From Flavobacteriales bacterium (GTDB lineage: Bacteria > Bacteroidota > Bacteroidia > Flavobacteriales_E > Vicingaceae), in assembly GCA_013359255.1 (NCBI GenBank), contig JABWCF010000005.1, positions 1 through 64,000 on the forward strand: a stretch of DNA of 64,000 nt. Reading direction: 5' to 3'. Every line of letters begins with the position of its first letter. Within the stretch, counting starts at the first letter, position 1. Of the stretch, positions 52,748-63,016 are shown in pieces. Below the pieces are notes generated by a model that worked only from the letters and a program-made list of their open reading frames with translations, ran no database searches and was not told where the DNA came from. The position numbers were made by a program, and so were the translations under genes.

Positions 52748-54202
52748 TTAATTTTCAGAAATTTTAGTCATGAATTTTTCTAATACTTTTTTTACCTCAT
52801 CGTGTGTGCAGGTGTAATTATTTACAATAATAGCGAAGGCATAGTCTTTTTTCGTGTTGGTTTTAATGTATCCCGCATAACTTTTTATTCTGTCCATAGT
52901 GCCGCTTTTAGCCATTATTTTTCCTGCAGCACTTGTTCCTTTAGCTATATTTTTAAGAGTTCCACTTTTTCCTGCAATGGGTAAAGAGCTTTGAAAACTC
53001 ATAAATTCTTTAGTATTTCTGAAATATTTTAAAGCTTCGGCTAATTGAAGACTGCTTATTGCATTAAACCGAGATAAACCACTGCCATCATAAATAAACA
53101 TTCCTTCGGTGTTTATCCCTTTGCTTTTCCAGTATTCAATAAGAGCAGTGGCTCCGGAGCCTTGATCTCCGCTTTTGTATTTGGCAATGCCTATCCAATA
53201 TAAAAGATGTTCGGCATATAAATTCATGCTAACCATATTGGTAATATTTATTATTTCGCTTAGGCTTGGAGAAAAGGTTTTGGTTATATTTTTTCTGTCT
53301 TTTAGGTTTGCTTTTTCATTTAGTTTTCTTAGCGAAGTGGCTGAGCCGTTTATCTTAATTTCTTTGTTTCTCAATTCCATTTCCAGTTCAAATGCGGCTA
53401 AATAGGCGGGGTCGGGAATAGCTCCTTTTACAATAAACGCTTCCTGATTTTTTGGAATGGCTCCTTTTATTTTTCTTTCATTGTCGTAGGGTGCTCCAAA
53501 AATGTAGGCAAAATCTTTGTTTACGTTAGCCGATTTTACTTTATTGTCAATTTCTAATTCTGGCAGGTATGGATAGAAGCAGGCAATATGAGTAGAATCT
53601 CTGTGTTCTCCTGTGTTAAATTCTATTTTACAGGTATTGTCGTAAATACTCAAGCCCGAAGGAATGGCTCCGTAATACTGTCCTATATCAGCCCATGGCC
53701 AAGTAGCGGGTACATCGTAGCTAAACAAAGAGGCATCGGCAATAATGTTTCCATTAATTTGGTGAATGCCGAAAGCATAAATAGAGTCGGCCCAGTTTGA
53801 AATAAAATTTTTGTAGTGTTTCTCGAAAAATGGAGATCCAAGACAGGGGTCGCCCCCTCCTCGAATATAAATATTTCCGTGCAGTACGCAGTTGCTATCT
53901 ATTTTTCCATTGTACTGAATGGTGGTTTCAAATCTTTTTTTGGGGCCTAGTATTTCGGTAGCAGCAGCTGTGGTAAGTATTTTCATTACAGAAGCCGGAA
54001 CCAGACTTGTATTTTCATTATATTTTGCAATTAGCGTGTTAGCCTCCACATCGATAATAGAAAAAGAAACAGAGGCATTCGTGAATCCTTTTCCTGAGAA
54101 CAGATTTATTAATTCTTTTTCGAGAGTAAGGTTTTGAGAGAATAAGAAGTTTTTAACGCACAGAAAAATGAATAAAAGAATATAGTTCTTCATTATTAAC
54201 AT
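52748..54202 (-). CDS. dacB: D-Ala-D-Ala carboxypeptidase/endopeptidase (PBP4-type DacB)
   Basis: A 484-aa serine peptidase of family S13. A signal peptide (about 1-22) is followed by the catalytic triad of motifs: SxxK in VPASVMKILTTA (Ser71, Lys74), SxN in MVSMNLYAEH and KSG in MAKSGTMDRIKSYAGY. The insert between the first two motifs (about 95-300), typical of PBP4, is present. It trims D-Ala from, or cuts cross-links in, peptidoglycan. The start could be ATG 54202 or 54193. It follows the S9 peptidase by 4 nt and precedes the HD gene by 1 nt. Confidence 0.93.
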   Translation of the reverse strand: MLIMKNYILLFIFLCVKNFLFSQNLTLEKELINLFSGKGFTNASVSFSIIDVEANTLIAKYNENTSLVPASVMKILTTAAATEILGPKKRFETTIQYNGKIDSNCVLHGNIYIRGGGDPCLGSPFFEKHYKNFISNWADSIYAFGIHQINGNIIADASLFSYDVPATWPWADIGQYYGAIPSGLSIYDNTCKIEFNTGEHRDSTHIACFYPYLPELEIDNKVKSANVNKDFAYIFGAPYDNERKIKGAIPKNQEAFIVKGAIPDPAYLAAFELEMELRNKEIKINGSATSLRKLNEKANLKDRKNITKTFSPSLSEIINITNMVSMNLYAEHLLYWIGIAKYKSGDQGSGATALIEYWKSKGINTEGMFIYDGSGLSRFNAISSLQLAEALKYFRNTKEFMSFQSSLPIAGKSGTLKNIAKGTSAAGKIMAKSGTMDRIKSYAGYIKTNTKKDYAFAIIVNNYTCTHDEVKKVLEKFMTKISEN

Positions 54203-54206
54203 CTTA

Positions 54207-57119
54207 TTATTTCTCTTGCGGTATTTTTAATCCGTTATTTTTTCCTTTTTCCAAAGCGGGAACTCCATTTGTCATCCATTCCGGGGCCGGTTTATCCATA
54301 AGATAGTGGTCGAAAAATTGTTTCATTCTTATGCTTAAGTCTACTCTGTTGGGGTATTTTGTAAGGTTATGTTCGTCTCCGTTATAATTTAGCATCCATA
54401 CGGGTTTATTTAATCTGCGGAGAGCTACAAAATACTCTATCCCTTGGTACCATGGAACCGCTCCGTCATTATCATTTGCCATAATCAGCAGTGGAGTGTT
54501 TACTTTGTCGGCATAAAATAGCGGAGAATTTTGAATATATAATTCGCGGGCTTCCCACAAGTTTTTACCAATTCGGCTTTGACCGTGTTCGTATTGAGTC
54601 ATTCTGCTGTTTCCGCTTTCCCATCGTATTCCTCCGTAGGCACTAGTCATATTACTTACAGGTGCACCTGCCATGGCGGCTTTATATAAGTTTGTTTGAG
54701 TAATTAAATAGGCCGTTTGATAACCTCCCCAGCTTTGTCCCTGCAAACCAATCTTATTTTTATCTACAAAATTTTTGGCAATCAGGTATTGTGTTCCGCT
54801 CACAATGTCATCGTAGGCACTTTTTCCTGGATAACCAATCTGGTAGCCAATATCGGGCACAAAAATGAGGTATCCGCTGCTAGTGTATTCACTAATTCCG
54901 ATGGTAGAATGGGAGGGGCGGGGCGAGTGAAACTGGTGTAAATTATCGGAAAATTTTTCATAGAAATAAACCAACATGGGGTATTTTTTATTGGGGTCGA
55001 AGTTTTCGGGTTTGTATAAAAGACCTGTTTGTTCCTTGTTTTTAAAATTTTTCCATTTAATTAATTCTACACTTCCCCACCAATACTCTTTTTGTTGAGG
55101 ATTGGCATCTGATATTTTTTGTTGAATATTAAAATTGTTCAGACTGGTTAGTATAATATCGGGGTATTGAGCAAAAGACATAGGTCTTATAGCAATGGTA
55201 TTGTTGTATTGTGCTTTAATAAAGCCAAGTGTATTGATATTGCATTTGCAATCGTACGTTTTTTCAAAGAAATCTTTCCTCGCAATAGAACTTATAAAAA
55301 TAGAAGCCTCTTTTGTTTGTTCATTTAATCCTGTAACAATAAGAGTATCGTTAAGGTTTACCCAATCAATTTTTGTGTTGGTTTTCTGAAAGCGAAAGGA
55401 TATTTTATTTTTGGCTCCTACATGTTGTGTTAACGAATACGGTTTTTCTTTACCGGAAGGGTCTACAATCCAAATATCATATTTATCGTACAACAAAATA
55501 TTTTTGTCATCTTCTGTCCATGTAGCCATTCCGTAGGGGAATGACGGAGTTGGAACGTCAATATCATCTCGATGAAATGAGGTTTTTATGCCACAGGTAA
55601 TACAGGAGTCTTTTAAATCGGTTGTTCTAACTACATGCCAGTTGTTATTGACTGTATTAAACCAAAGGATATATTTTCCAAAATTTGAAATACCTATAAT
55701 AGGTGATTTGTTTTCTAAAGCCATCGTGGCTTTTCCTGAGTTTACATCTACTAAATATGCATCGCGTTGGCCAATTGCATTCCATGAATATTCTCTTTTA
55801 TAACGGTTGTTGTCATATCCTATTCCAAACTGTCCTTCGCCTTTATTTGAAATATATACGTTTCGCATAGTTGGGTTTTCTAGTTGCACGATTTTGTTTT
55901 CTTTTATATGAAAACAGGCTTTGTACCCTTTTTTTCGGTCTTCTTCCAGTTTTTTTAATTGTTGAGTTTGTAATTCATGGTCTTGCCAGTTCCATATATC
56001 CACCTTTGTTTTTTCGTCATCGGGTAGGGTGTCTTTTTTTTCTTTAGGAAATAAAGGTGAGGTTTCAAAATACAGTCGGTTTCCGAATTCGGAGAAGTTG
56101 AGTTTGCCAAATTCATTTATTCCCCATTTTTCCGGAATTTCAGTAGAGAGGGAGTCGGCCACTTTTTTGGTTTCATTCTTTTTTAAATCGGAATAGTATA
56201 AACTAAAGTATTTCACATTTCCAGTATCGGCCGAAAATATAAAGGCTGCATGGTTTCCGGATTTATCGGTAGCAATGGTTTTCGCCATTCCTTTTTCAGA
56301 AAAAAGGAGGGTGTTTTTTTCAGAAGCGGTGTTGAACCAGTATACGTGGCAAGAGTCGGTTGTATCGGTTGTAAGTTTTATGTAGGTTACTGTTTTGCCG
56401 TTATCGGAAAGGGTGTATTCTGAAACCTGAGAAAAGGTAAATGTTTTTTCCGAAACAGGGTTTGTAATGAGAATATCAGAAACCTCTTTCGGTTTGCCTT
56501 TTGGTTTGGCCGGAGTAGATGCATTGTTTTTAATGGGTTCAGGCGGTGTATTTTTTTTGTTTTTTCTACAGGAGCATTTTTCTTTTTTCTTTTTATCTGT
56601 ATTTTTTTCTTCGGGTTTAGGTTTGGGGGCTACGCTAAGTGGTTTTTCCTTTATTTTATCTTTTTGCCAAACAAACCATGAAGAAGAATCGGCAGGCATT
56701 TTAAAACTTTTTATGTTTTCTTTTTTTATGAACTGGTTTTTTCCAAGTAGAAATATTCCCAACGTGTCTTTCGGAAAATCTTCCGGTTTTTTCTTGTCTA
56801 TTTTTAATTTCCGGATGGTATCTAAAGGGGCTTTAATTTTAAAAACAAGATATTCCGCGTTGGACGAAAACTGAGCGGAATACCCTCTGTTTATAGAGTC
56901 ATAGCGGTTTAGTGTAGCATTATAAATAAAGAGCTTTCCATCGCCTTTGTTGGGGTTTACCTCGAACGATGTCCAGTTGCCCAATGGAGAAATAATAAGG
57001 TTGTTTATCGCATTCCATGAATCGTACACATGGTGGTCTATTTCTTTTTTACTGGTGTTTTGAGCGTAACAGGTAAAAAAAAGAGAGCAAGCACAAAATA
57101 AAAACAAAGTTCGCATCAT
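54207..57119 (-). CDS. S9 family peptidase (prolyl-oligopeptidase-like)
   Basis: A 970-aa exported serine peptidase. The start is set at ATG 57119, which overlaps the DUF3999 stop (TAATG) and opens a signal peptide (ending TCYAQ); the longer upstream extension is inside the neighbouring gene. An N-terminal propeller domain fills most of the sequence and has a Lys/Pro-rich low-complexity insert near 165-210 (with a CSCRKNKK run). The alpha/beta hydrolase domain has the nucleophile in GQSWGGYQTAYL, Asp in ANDNDGAVPWYQG and His in YNGDEHNLT. It probably degrades peptides in the periplasm. Confidence 0.9.
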   Translation of the reverse strand: MMRTLFLFCACSLFFTCYAQNTSKKEIDHHVYDSWNAINNLIISPLGNWTSFEVNPNKGDGKLFIYNATLNRYDSINRGYSAQFSSNAEYLVFKIKAPLDTIRKLKIDKKKPEDFPKDTLGIFLLGKNQFIKKENIKSFKMPADSSSWFVWQKDKIKEKPLSVAPKPKPEEKNTDKKKKEKCSCRKNKKNTPPEPIKNNASTPAKPKGKPKEVSDILITNPVSEKTFTFSQVSEYTLSDNGKTVTYIKLTTDTTDSCHVYWFNTASEKNTLLFSEKGMAKTIATDKSGNHAAFIFSADTGNVKYFSLYYSDLKKNETKKVADSLSTEIPEKWGINEFGKLNFSEFGNRLYFETSPLFPKEKKDTLPDDEKTKVDIWNWQDHELQTQQLKKLEEDRKKGYKACFHIKENKIVQLENPTMRNVYISNKGEGQFGIGYDNNRYKREYSWNAIGQRDAYLVDVNSGKATMALENKSPIIGISNFGKYILWFNTVNNNWHVVRTTDLKDSCITCGIKTSFHRDDIDVPTPSFPYGMATWTEDDKNILLYDKYDIWIVDPSGKEKPYSLTQHVGAKNKISFRFQKTNTKIDWVNLNDTLIVTGLNEQTKEASIFISSIARKDFFEKTYDCKCNINTLGFIKAQYNNTIAIRPMSFAQYPDIILTSLNNFNIQQKISDANPQQKEYWWGSVELIKWKNFKNKEQTGLLYKPENFDPNKKYPMLVYFYEKFSDNLHQFHSPRPSHSTIGISEYTSSGYLIFVPDIGYQIGYPGKSAYDDIVSGTQYLIAKNFVDKNKIGLQGQSWGGYQTAYLITQTNLYKAAMAGAPVSNMTSAYGGIRWESGNSRMTQYEHGQSRIGKNLWEARELYIQNSPLFYADKVNTPLLIMANDNDGAVPWYQGIEYFVALRRLNKPVWMLNYNGDEHNLTKYPNRVDLSIRMKQFFDHYLMDKPAPEWMTNGVPALEKGKNNGLKIPQEK

Positions 57120-58330
57120 TATACTTTTTTTATCATTTTTAGGGTAAAATATCCCATAATTAACACAACTATTACAAGAATAATCCATAGCCAAAGTTCG
57201 TTAGTAATAAGTGAATCTTTGTGTGAAATAAGTACTATATTTTCATTTTTAAGGTTTGCAAATTGAAGCGAATCGGGAATAGATGAAGCGAAATTTGCAA
57301 TGTCGTAGTTGGGTTTGTGAATATTGGGGTTTCCATAAAAAAGAGTGTAGTTATTTTTAGTGCTAAGTTGTGAAATGAGAACAACACTAGGTCTTTTAAT
57401 TACTACACTTTCTATTTTTAGTGGAGGGTTATCTAATTCTTCTACCACCAATTTTACCGATTTTGTTATAAGTGGAGAAAAAGAAATGTAATTCAAATTT
57501 AGTGAGGATAATTGAATACTTGTAACGAATTCCCAGTTTGCTTTATTTCCATTTTTGGTTTTTACAGAGTCTTTTAAAATGTACAATTTTGCATTTCGGA
57601 GGTAGTCGCCTGTATAATTAATTTTTGGTTCAATAGCCGAAAGGACGATGGGCATATTCAACTCTATGTAGTGCGTACTTGTTTTGTTTTCTTTGTTGTA
57701 TTGCGAGCTTGGAATAAGCGTTGAAATTTGATGTTTTCCTTCTTTTTTTTCTTTTATTTTTAAAGTGGTTTTATATAGATCGATATCTTCGGCTTCTTTG
57801 ATGGATACTTTAAAATATCTGAAATTACAAGGAGAGAAATAGAGAGCATTGGAGCGGAATTCATTTTGGTCTATTTTAATATCTACGATTCTAAAATCTT
57901 CTCCAATGGTAAGCCAGTTTTTTAGGTCGTTGCTGCCTTCTAATTTTACTTTGTAGTCAAAGTCTTTGTTACGTAAAAAAATGTTAAGGTAGTTGGTAAC
58001 TTTATTCTCTTTTTGGTCTATTAAATACTCAAAACTGTTCGAGGTGTACCCTTTATTTAGTATTTCGGAATACACCATATTTTCTACCCACTTTTCGTTT
58101 CCGAATTGTAAAAGGTAAGGTGTTTCAAGTGTGTCGGTGGGTGTTATTTTAAATAATCGTAATCCATGTATATTGCGGTATAGCGTTAAAACGATAGAGT
58201 CGTTCAACTCAATGGCGTTCCAACCTTCTGCGGCCGGAATTACCTCTCGGTAATATTTAAAATTTTGTTGTGCAAATAGGCTACAATGTGCAATAAATGC
58301 TAAGAATATAAGAATCTTATTTATTTTCAT
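57119..58330 (-). CDS. DUF3999 family membrane protein
   Basis: A 403-aa protein with a signal peptide (about 1-20), a long extracytoplasmic beta-rich region and one C-terminal membrane helix (about 378-398, NELWLWIILVIVVLIMGYF). This arrangement and its pairing with DUF2339 fit DUF3999. FRYFKVSIKE and related strands resemble a discoidin-like fold. Function is unknown. The gene overlaps the DUF2339 gene by 14 nt and the S9 gene by the TAATG junction. Confidence 0.8.
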   Translation of the reverse strand: MKINKILIFLAFIAHCSLFAQQNFKYYREVIPAAEGWNAIELNDSIVLTLYRNIHGLRLFKITPTDTLETPYLLQFGNEKWVENMVYSEILNKGYTSNSFEYLIDQKENKVTNYLNIFLRNKDFDYKVKLEGSNDLKNWLTIGEDFRIVDIKIDQNEFRSNALYFSPCNFRYFKVSIKEAEDIDLYKTTLKIKEKKEGKHQISTLIPSSQYNKENKTSTHYIELNMPIVLSAIEPKINYTGDYLRNAKLYILKDSVKTKNGNKANWEFVTSIQLSSLNLNYISFSPLITKSVKLVVEELDNPPLKIESVVIKRPSVVLISQLSTKNNYTLFYGNPNIHKPNYDIANFASSIPDSLQFANLKNENIVLISHKDSLITNELWLWIILVIVVLIMGYFTLKMIKKV

Positions 58331-60620
58331 CGTTATTTATTTTCTTGTTTAGTTTCTGATAAAGGAATGAGGTTAAGAGCAATAATACTCCTAAGGAAAT
58401 AAACACAATGGTTTTACCTATGGTTGATGAAACTTGAATATCGCTTATTAATATTTTACATAGTGATGCAAAAAACAATACAAAACCGGCTATGCGGTTT
58501 ACTTTTATGTTTTGTTTTAGACCGTACACTACGAGCAGTAGAGCGTAAATGCCCCATAAAATACTGATGGTTAAAGGGTAGGTTCCGGTAGTAAGTTTCA
58601 TTATGGTTTTTAATTCACTGCTTAAAAGAGTTAAAACAACAAAGTGGGTAAACAACAAAAAATAATATTTATACTTCTCTGAAAATTCTGGAAAAGCAAT
58701 ACTTCTGTTTTTATATTTTACGTACAAAATTCCTGAAATTCCTAATAAAGAAATATACCGAACCAATAGCAAATAGATATTTCTGAAATGAGCAGATTCC
58801 GCATTTAAATATTCTCTGAGCAGTGATGATAAGTTAAAAAGATGATCGGTAATAAACGAGAGAGCATAAATCATCATCAGGCTCCATAACACAATGGCAT
58901 TGATTTTCTGTTTATGAAATCTAAAATTTATAAGGCCGGAAATCAGCAAATAAAATCCGGTAAATGTGTAAATCCACGCTTCTCCTATTTTTCTATAAGT
59001 GTAATCGTATTCGGTATATCCGTTCATTTCGTAGGCAGAATGAATGTATTGGAGTTTCCAGTATAAATCGATTTCGTAATAAATTGAATAGTAAAACAAA
59101 AGAAAAAAGAGCGAAGAAAAAATATAGTTTAATACATTCTGCAGTGGTTTTATACCATCTGCTATTCCAGTTTTATTTTGATTATTTAGTTTCCACAAGA
59201 AGAACCATGTTCCGCAAATAATAAGGGACGATAGAAACTGTATATTAAAAAAAGCATTTGGAGTGTCATTGTCAACATCAAGCACGTTTCCGTAGTATGA
59301 GTAATACTGATACGAGTCGTAAAAAGTAATCCAATCGTAAGCCAGTCCAATTAATCCGGTAAAGGCAAGAATGTAAGAGAGTATTTCATAGTAAAATACT
59401 TTTTGTGAGCGACCAATGTAAAATAAAATCACCGCTTCGCACATCCACGCAATGGTTACCCATGGTCCATTTAGTTGAACGGGGAATGTAATGGTTAAAA
59501 ACATAAGAACCATAGCGGCTGTGAGATAAAACAATTTTTTGTCGGCTAAGTTTTTCTTAAAAATATAAGCCGTTACCACAAAGTGCAATAATGCATTGGC
59601 TAAGCAAAAGGCACCATCCCATTGGCCATTAAATTGGCTGCTTAAGGCGGCCACCATTATTCCGAAGTAGAAAAATGAATTCATAAGAATGACCAAGGTG
59701 TCCCAAATCGAAAATTTTTCATCTTTTTTAACTTTATATGCTAAAACTGCAGTATAAAATATTAGAAAGAACAGAGTGCCAAAAACAGAGAGGAGGGATA
59801 GGTGAATATCACTATTGTAGCTGGTAACGTACCATGTGCACACAATAATCCATGTTAAAAATGAAGAAGTAAGATTAAGGAGTCTCCAATTTCTCAGAAA
59901 TGCTAAAACTAAAATACCTATGTTGGTAATGGTCATATAACTGAAAAGAACAAGCACTTTTCCGGAACCATCGCTAAGCAAAAACGGAACCGCGTATGCT
60001 CCTACCAACGCTAAATGGGCAACAAGCTGAATATTGTACCGAATGGAAGCAAACACCGTAAAAACGGTAAATAATACCATTAAAATAAAAGCCAGTAACT
60101 GAGGAAGTAAATCGTAAAAGCTATAAGCTGCAAAGGTTATAAAATAGAATGAGGCCATAGCTCCGCTTAATAAAACCGCACTGAAGTATGTGTATTTATT
60201 TTTTAGTTTCAAAGCCGTTATGGTAATTGTTAATCCGGCAATATAGCCCAAAACAATACGGGTAAGAGGATTAATTAATTCATTATCGATGGCGTATTTT
60301 ACTCCAATACCTATGCCTATTACAGTTACTGCAATTCCCACAATACTCAATAAATTTTTACCAATAAAATTCTCTAACTGAAAGGTGCTTTGTTTTGCCG
60401 GCTTAGGGATAGGAGGGGGTGTGGGGGTAGGCAAAGGAATCGGTTGAACCGGCTTTTCTTCTTGCTTTTTCGAATAAATTGGAAAGGTTGTATTTTCTGT
60501 TGTAGCCATTCTCCCCCTCAACTCTTCTTTAATAAGGTAAAGCTCTTTTTGCAAGGTATCTATTTTGCTTTCTACGGCTTTTATTTTATCCTCAAGATTA
60601 TTTGGTTCGGTCGTACTCAT
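58317..60620 (-). CDS. DUF2339 family multi-pass membrane protein
   Basis: A 767-aa integral membrane protein. A coiled N-terminus (KIKAVESKIDTLQKELYLIK) is followed by a Pro-rich linker (PIPLPTPTPPPIPKP) and some 20 or more hydrophobic helices. The first, IGKNLLSIVGIAVTVIGIGI, and VKYAIDNELINPLTRIVLGY are DUF2339 signatures. The family often pairs with DUF3999, and the pair has been suggested to act in envelope export or remodelling, but no role is established. It is the first gene of the leftward operon and is divergent from bioB. Confidence 0.88.
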   Translation of the reverse strand: MSTTEPNNLEDKIKAVESKIDTLQKELYLIKEELRGRMATTENTTFPIYSKKQEEKPVQPIPLPTPTPPPIPKPAKQSTFQLENFIGKNLLSIVGIAVTVIGIGIGVKYAIDNELINPLTRIVLGYIAGLTITITALKLKNKYTYFSAVLLSGAMASFYFITFAAYSFYDLLPQLLAFILMVLFTVFTVFASIRYNIQLVAHLALVGAYAVPFLLSDGSGKVLVLFSYMTITNIGILVLAFLRNWRLLNLTSSFLTWIIVCTWYVTSYNSDIHLSLLSVFGTLFFLIFYTAVLAYKVKKDEKFSIWDTLVILMNSFFYFGIMVAALSSQFNGQWDGAFCLANALLHFVVTAYIFKKNLADKKLFYLTAAMVLMFLTITFPVQLNGPWVTIAWMCEAVILFYIGRSQKVFYYEILSYILAFTGLIGLAYDWITFYDSYQYYSYYGNVLDVDNDTPNAFFNIQFLSSLIICGTWFFLWKLNNQNKTGIADGIKPLQNVLNYIFSSLFFLLFYYSIYYEIDLYWKLQYIHSAYEMNGYTEYDYTYRKIGEAWIYTFTGFYLLISGLINFRFHKQKINAIVLWSLMMIYALSFITDHLFNLSSLLREYLNAESAHFRNIYLLLVRYISLLGISGILYVKYKNRSIAFPEFSEKYKYYFLLFTHFVVLTLLSSELKTIMKLTTGTYPLTISILWGIYALLLVVYGLKQNIKVNRIAGFVLFFASLCKILISDIQVSSTIGKTIVFISLGVLLLLTSFLYQKLNKKINNDENK

Positions 60621-60730
60621 ACACTTAAATTAAAGCATGAAGATACAACAAAATAACAATACCCAACCATTTTAGATTTAAAATTAAACTCACTTGTTTT
60701 AAAAAATCTTCACAATAAAGGTCAAACCGC

Positions 60731-60738
60731 TATATTTG
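60731..60738 (+). promoter_or_regulatory. -7 box for the biotin operon
   Basis: TATATTTG matches TAnnTTTG, 22 nt before the bioB ATG at 60761. No clear -33 TTG or BirA-type operator palindrome is visible around it. Confidence 0.45.
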
Positions 60739-60760
60739 TAAATCTAAAAAAGAATGTAGC

Positions 60761-61864
60761 ATGACTGAGAAAAAAATAAGTTATACAAAAGAAATTATTC
60801 AGGAAGTCTATAACCGTCCGCTTATGCAACTTTTGCTGGAAGCATCTGCCATACATCAAAAAAATCATAATCCTTTGGAAGTTCAGGTAAGCACCTTGGT
60901 TTCTATAAAAACCGGAGGTTGTTCCGAAGATTGTGGTTACTGTTCTCAGGCAGCACGTTATCATACCGATATCGAAAAAAACGACTTACTCGATGTAGAA
61001 GATGTAAAAAAGGCAGCCATAGAGGCCAAATCATCAGGTTCTTCTCGTTTGTGTATGGGGGCCGCCTGGAGAAATGTAAAGGATAATGATGAGTTTGATA
61101 GGGTGTTGGAAATGGTTCGAAGCGTAAACGAATTAGGAATGGAAGTATGCTGTACACTTGGCATGATTACAGAAAATCAGGCAAAGAGGTTGAAAGAGGC
61201 AGGTCTCTACGCATACAATCACAACATTGATACTTCAGAAGAACATTACAAAGAAGTAATATCTACCCGCAGCTATAATGACAGGCTGAATACCATAGAA
61301 AATGCCCGTAAAGCTGGCATTTCCGTTTGTTCCGGTGGAATTATAGGAATGGGAGAATCTGAAGAGGATAGAGTAGGAATGTTATACACACTAGCTAATT
61401 TAACACCACAACCCGAATCGGTACCCATTAATGCCTTGGTTCCGGTACCCGGTACACCATTAGAAGATGCCCCAATGGCTTCCGTGTGGGATATGGTGCG
61501 CACCATTGCCACCGCAAGAATAATTATGCCAAAATCGCAAATACGATTATCGGCCGGCCGAAAAGAAATGAGCCTTGAGGGACAAGCATTGTGTTTTATA
61601 GCCGGAGCCAATTCTATCTTTTCGGGCGAAAAATTACTTACTACCGCCAATGCCGATGTAAATGCCGATGCTACACTTTTTAAAATCTTAGGATTAAGAT
61701 CAAAAGAACCTTTTGTTGATGGAGAGAAACCTGCTGTGAATGAAAACTACAAGATAAAACCCGAAACTCAAGAGAAAATAAAATGGAGCCGACCCGGGCA
61801 TTCCATAGAAAAAAATATACTTGCAAAAGAAAAAGCAAATAAACAAAAAAACGAAATAAAATAA
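60761..61864 (+). CDS. bioB: Biotin synthase
   Basis: A 367-aa radical SAM enzyme that inserts sulfur into dethiobiotin. The [4Fe-4S] Cys residues are 54, 58 and 61 in TGGCSEDCGYCSQ. Conserved motifs SRLCMGAAWR, YAYNHNIDTSEEHY, CSGGIIGMGE and LSAGRKEMS (Arg for the [2Fe-2S] cluster) are present. It is the first gene of bioB-bioF-bioD-bioA. The C-terminal tail after about 340 is Lys-rich and variable. Confidence 0.97.
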   Translation: MTEKKISYTKEIIQEVYNRPLMQLLLEASAIHQKNHNPLEVQVSTLVSIKTGGCSEDCGYCSQAARYHTDIEKNDLLDVEDVKKAAIEAKSSGSSRLCMGAAWRNVKDNDEFDRVLEMVRSVNELGMEVCCTLGMITENQAKRLKEAGLYAYNHNIDTSEEHYKEVISTRSYNDRLNTIENARKAGISVCSGGIIGMGESEEDRVGMLYTLANLTPQPESVPINALVPVPGTPLEDAPMASVWDMVRTIATARIIMPKSQIRLSAGRKEMSLEGQALCFIAGANSIFSGEKLLTTANADVNADATLFKILGLRSKEPFVDGEKPAVNENYKIKPETQEKIKWSRPGHSIEKNILAKEKANKQKNEIK

Positions 61865-61873
61865 TTTTCCTTT

Positions 61874-63016
61874 TTGAATACTCTTGATGAATATATACGA
61901 GCTGCCATTCAAGAAAGAAAGCTTCAAAACACCCATAGAAGCCTTACCGTTAATCCCCTCTTAACCGATTTTGCTTCTAATGATTATCTTGGATTTGCCA
62001 GGAATAAATCCATTCATTCTTTAACACATGAGTCTTCAATGGTATCCTTAGGGGGCTCCGGCTCCAGACTTATAACCGGAAATACTTTTGAGTACGAAGA
62101 ATTGGAAAAAAAAATAGCCCAATTTCATAAAGCAGAAGCGTCTCTTATTTTTAATACAGGCTATATGGCTAATATAGGATTGTTACAGACAATTGTTCAA
62201 AGAGGCGATACCATTTTGTATGATGAATTAAGTCATGCCTCAATCCGAGATGGAATAAGGCTTTCTTTTGCTAATGCTTTTGCGTTTGCCCACAACAACA
62301 TAAAAGAGTTAGAAAAAAAACTAAAAGTTGCTAAAGGGAAAATAATCGTAGTAACCGAATCTGTATACAGCATGGATGGAGATGTTGCACCTCTGTTAGA
62401 AATAATAAAACTGTGCGAAAAATTTAAGGCATCATTAATAGTTGATGAAGCTCATGCCACGGGTATTTACGGAAAAAATGGAGAAGGCTTGGTGGTAGAA
62501 TTAGGCATTGAACAAAAGGTTTTTGCTCGAGTAGTTACCTTCGGAAAAGCCTTAGGTTGTCACGGGGCTGCTGTTTTAGGAAGTCAACACCTTGTAGATT
62601 TTCTGGTTAATTTTTCTCGTTCTTTTATTTATACAACCGCCTTACCCCATACTTCTATAATAGCCATTGATAGAGCCTATTCAGAACTAATTGAAAGTAA
62701 AAATATAATGAGCCAATTGCATCAAAAAATAAACTATTTTAAATTGCATACCCAAAACATATCTGAAAAAATTATTCCTTCTACCAGTCCTGTTCAGGCG
62801 TTGATTATAGGCCATATCGAAAAAACAAAACAAATTGCAAAACGAATAAGAGAACAAGGCTTTTTGATAAAAGAAATTCTGAGCCCTACGGTACCCAAAG
62901 GCACTGAACGAATCAGGATTTGTATTCATGTATTTAACACAGAAAATGAAATACAGGAGTTAGCAAACATTCTGAATAAAGAATTAACCCTATCAGAAAA
63001 GGCTACCCATGCGTAA
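61874..63016 (+). CDS. bioF: 8-amino-7-oxononanoate synthase-like PLP enzyme
   Basis: A 380-aa alpha-oxoamine synthase that condenses pimeloyl-thioester with alanine. It probably starts at TTG 61874, because no in-frame ATG gives a complete N-terminus (LDEYIRAAIQERKLQN). Motifs are GSGSRLITGN, the DEAHATG stacking-Asp region and Lys225 in TFGKALGCHG, which holds PLP. Its place between bioB and bioD supports BioF over 2-amino-3-ketobutyrate CoA ligase. It lies 9 nt after bioB, and its 3' end overlaps bioD by 8 nt. Confidence 0.93.
   Translation: MNTLDEYIRAAIQERKLQNTHRSLTVNPLLTDFASNDYLGFARNKSIHSLTHESSMVSLGGSGSRLITGNTFEYEELEKKIAQFHKAEASLIFNTGYMANIGLLQTIVQRGDTILYDELSHASIRDGIRLSFANAFAFAHNNIKELEKKLKVAKGKIIVVTESVYSMDGDVAPLLEIIKLCEKFKASLIVDEAHATGIYGKNGEGLVVELGIEQKVFARVVTFGKALGCHGAAVLGSQHLVDFLVNFSRSFIYTTALPHTSIIAIDRAYSELIESKNIMSQLHQKINYFKLHTQNISEKIIPSTSPVQALIIGHIEKTKQIAKRIREQGFLIKEILSPTVPKGTERIRICIHVFNTENEIQELANILNKELTLSEKATHA

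Noticed and set aside
60722-61650. Minus-strand frames inside bioB
   Set aside because: BioB is full length with its iron-sulfur cysteines; the opposite frames are shadows.
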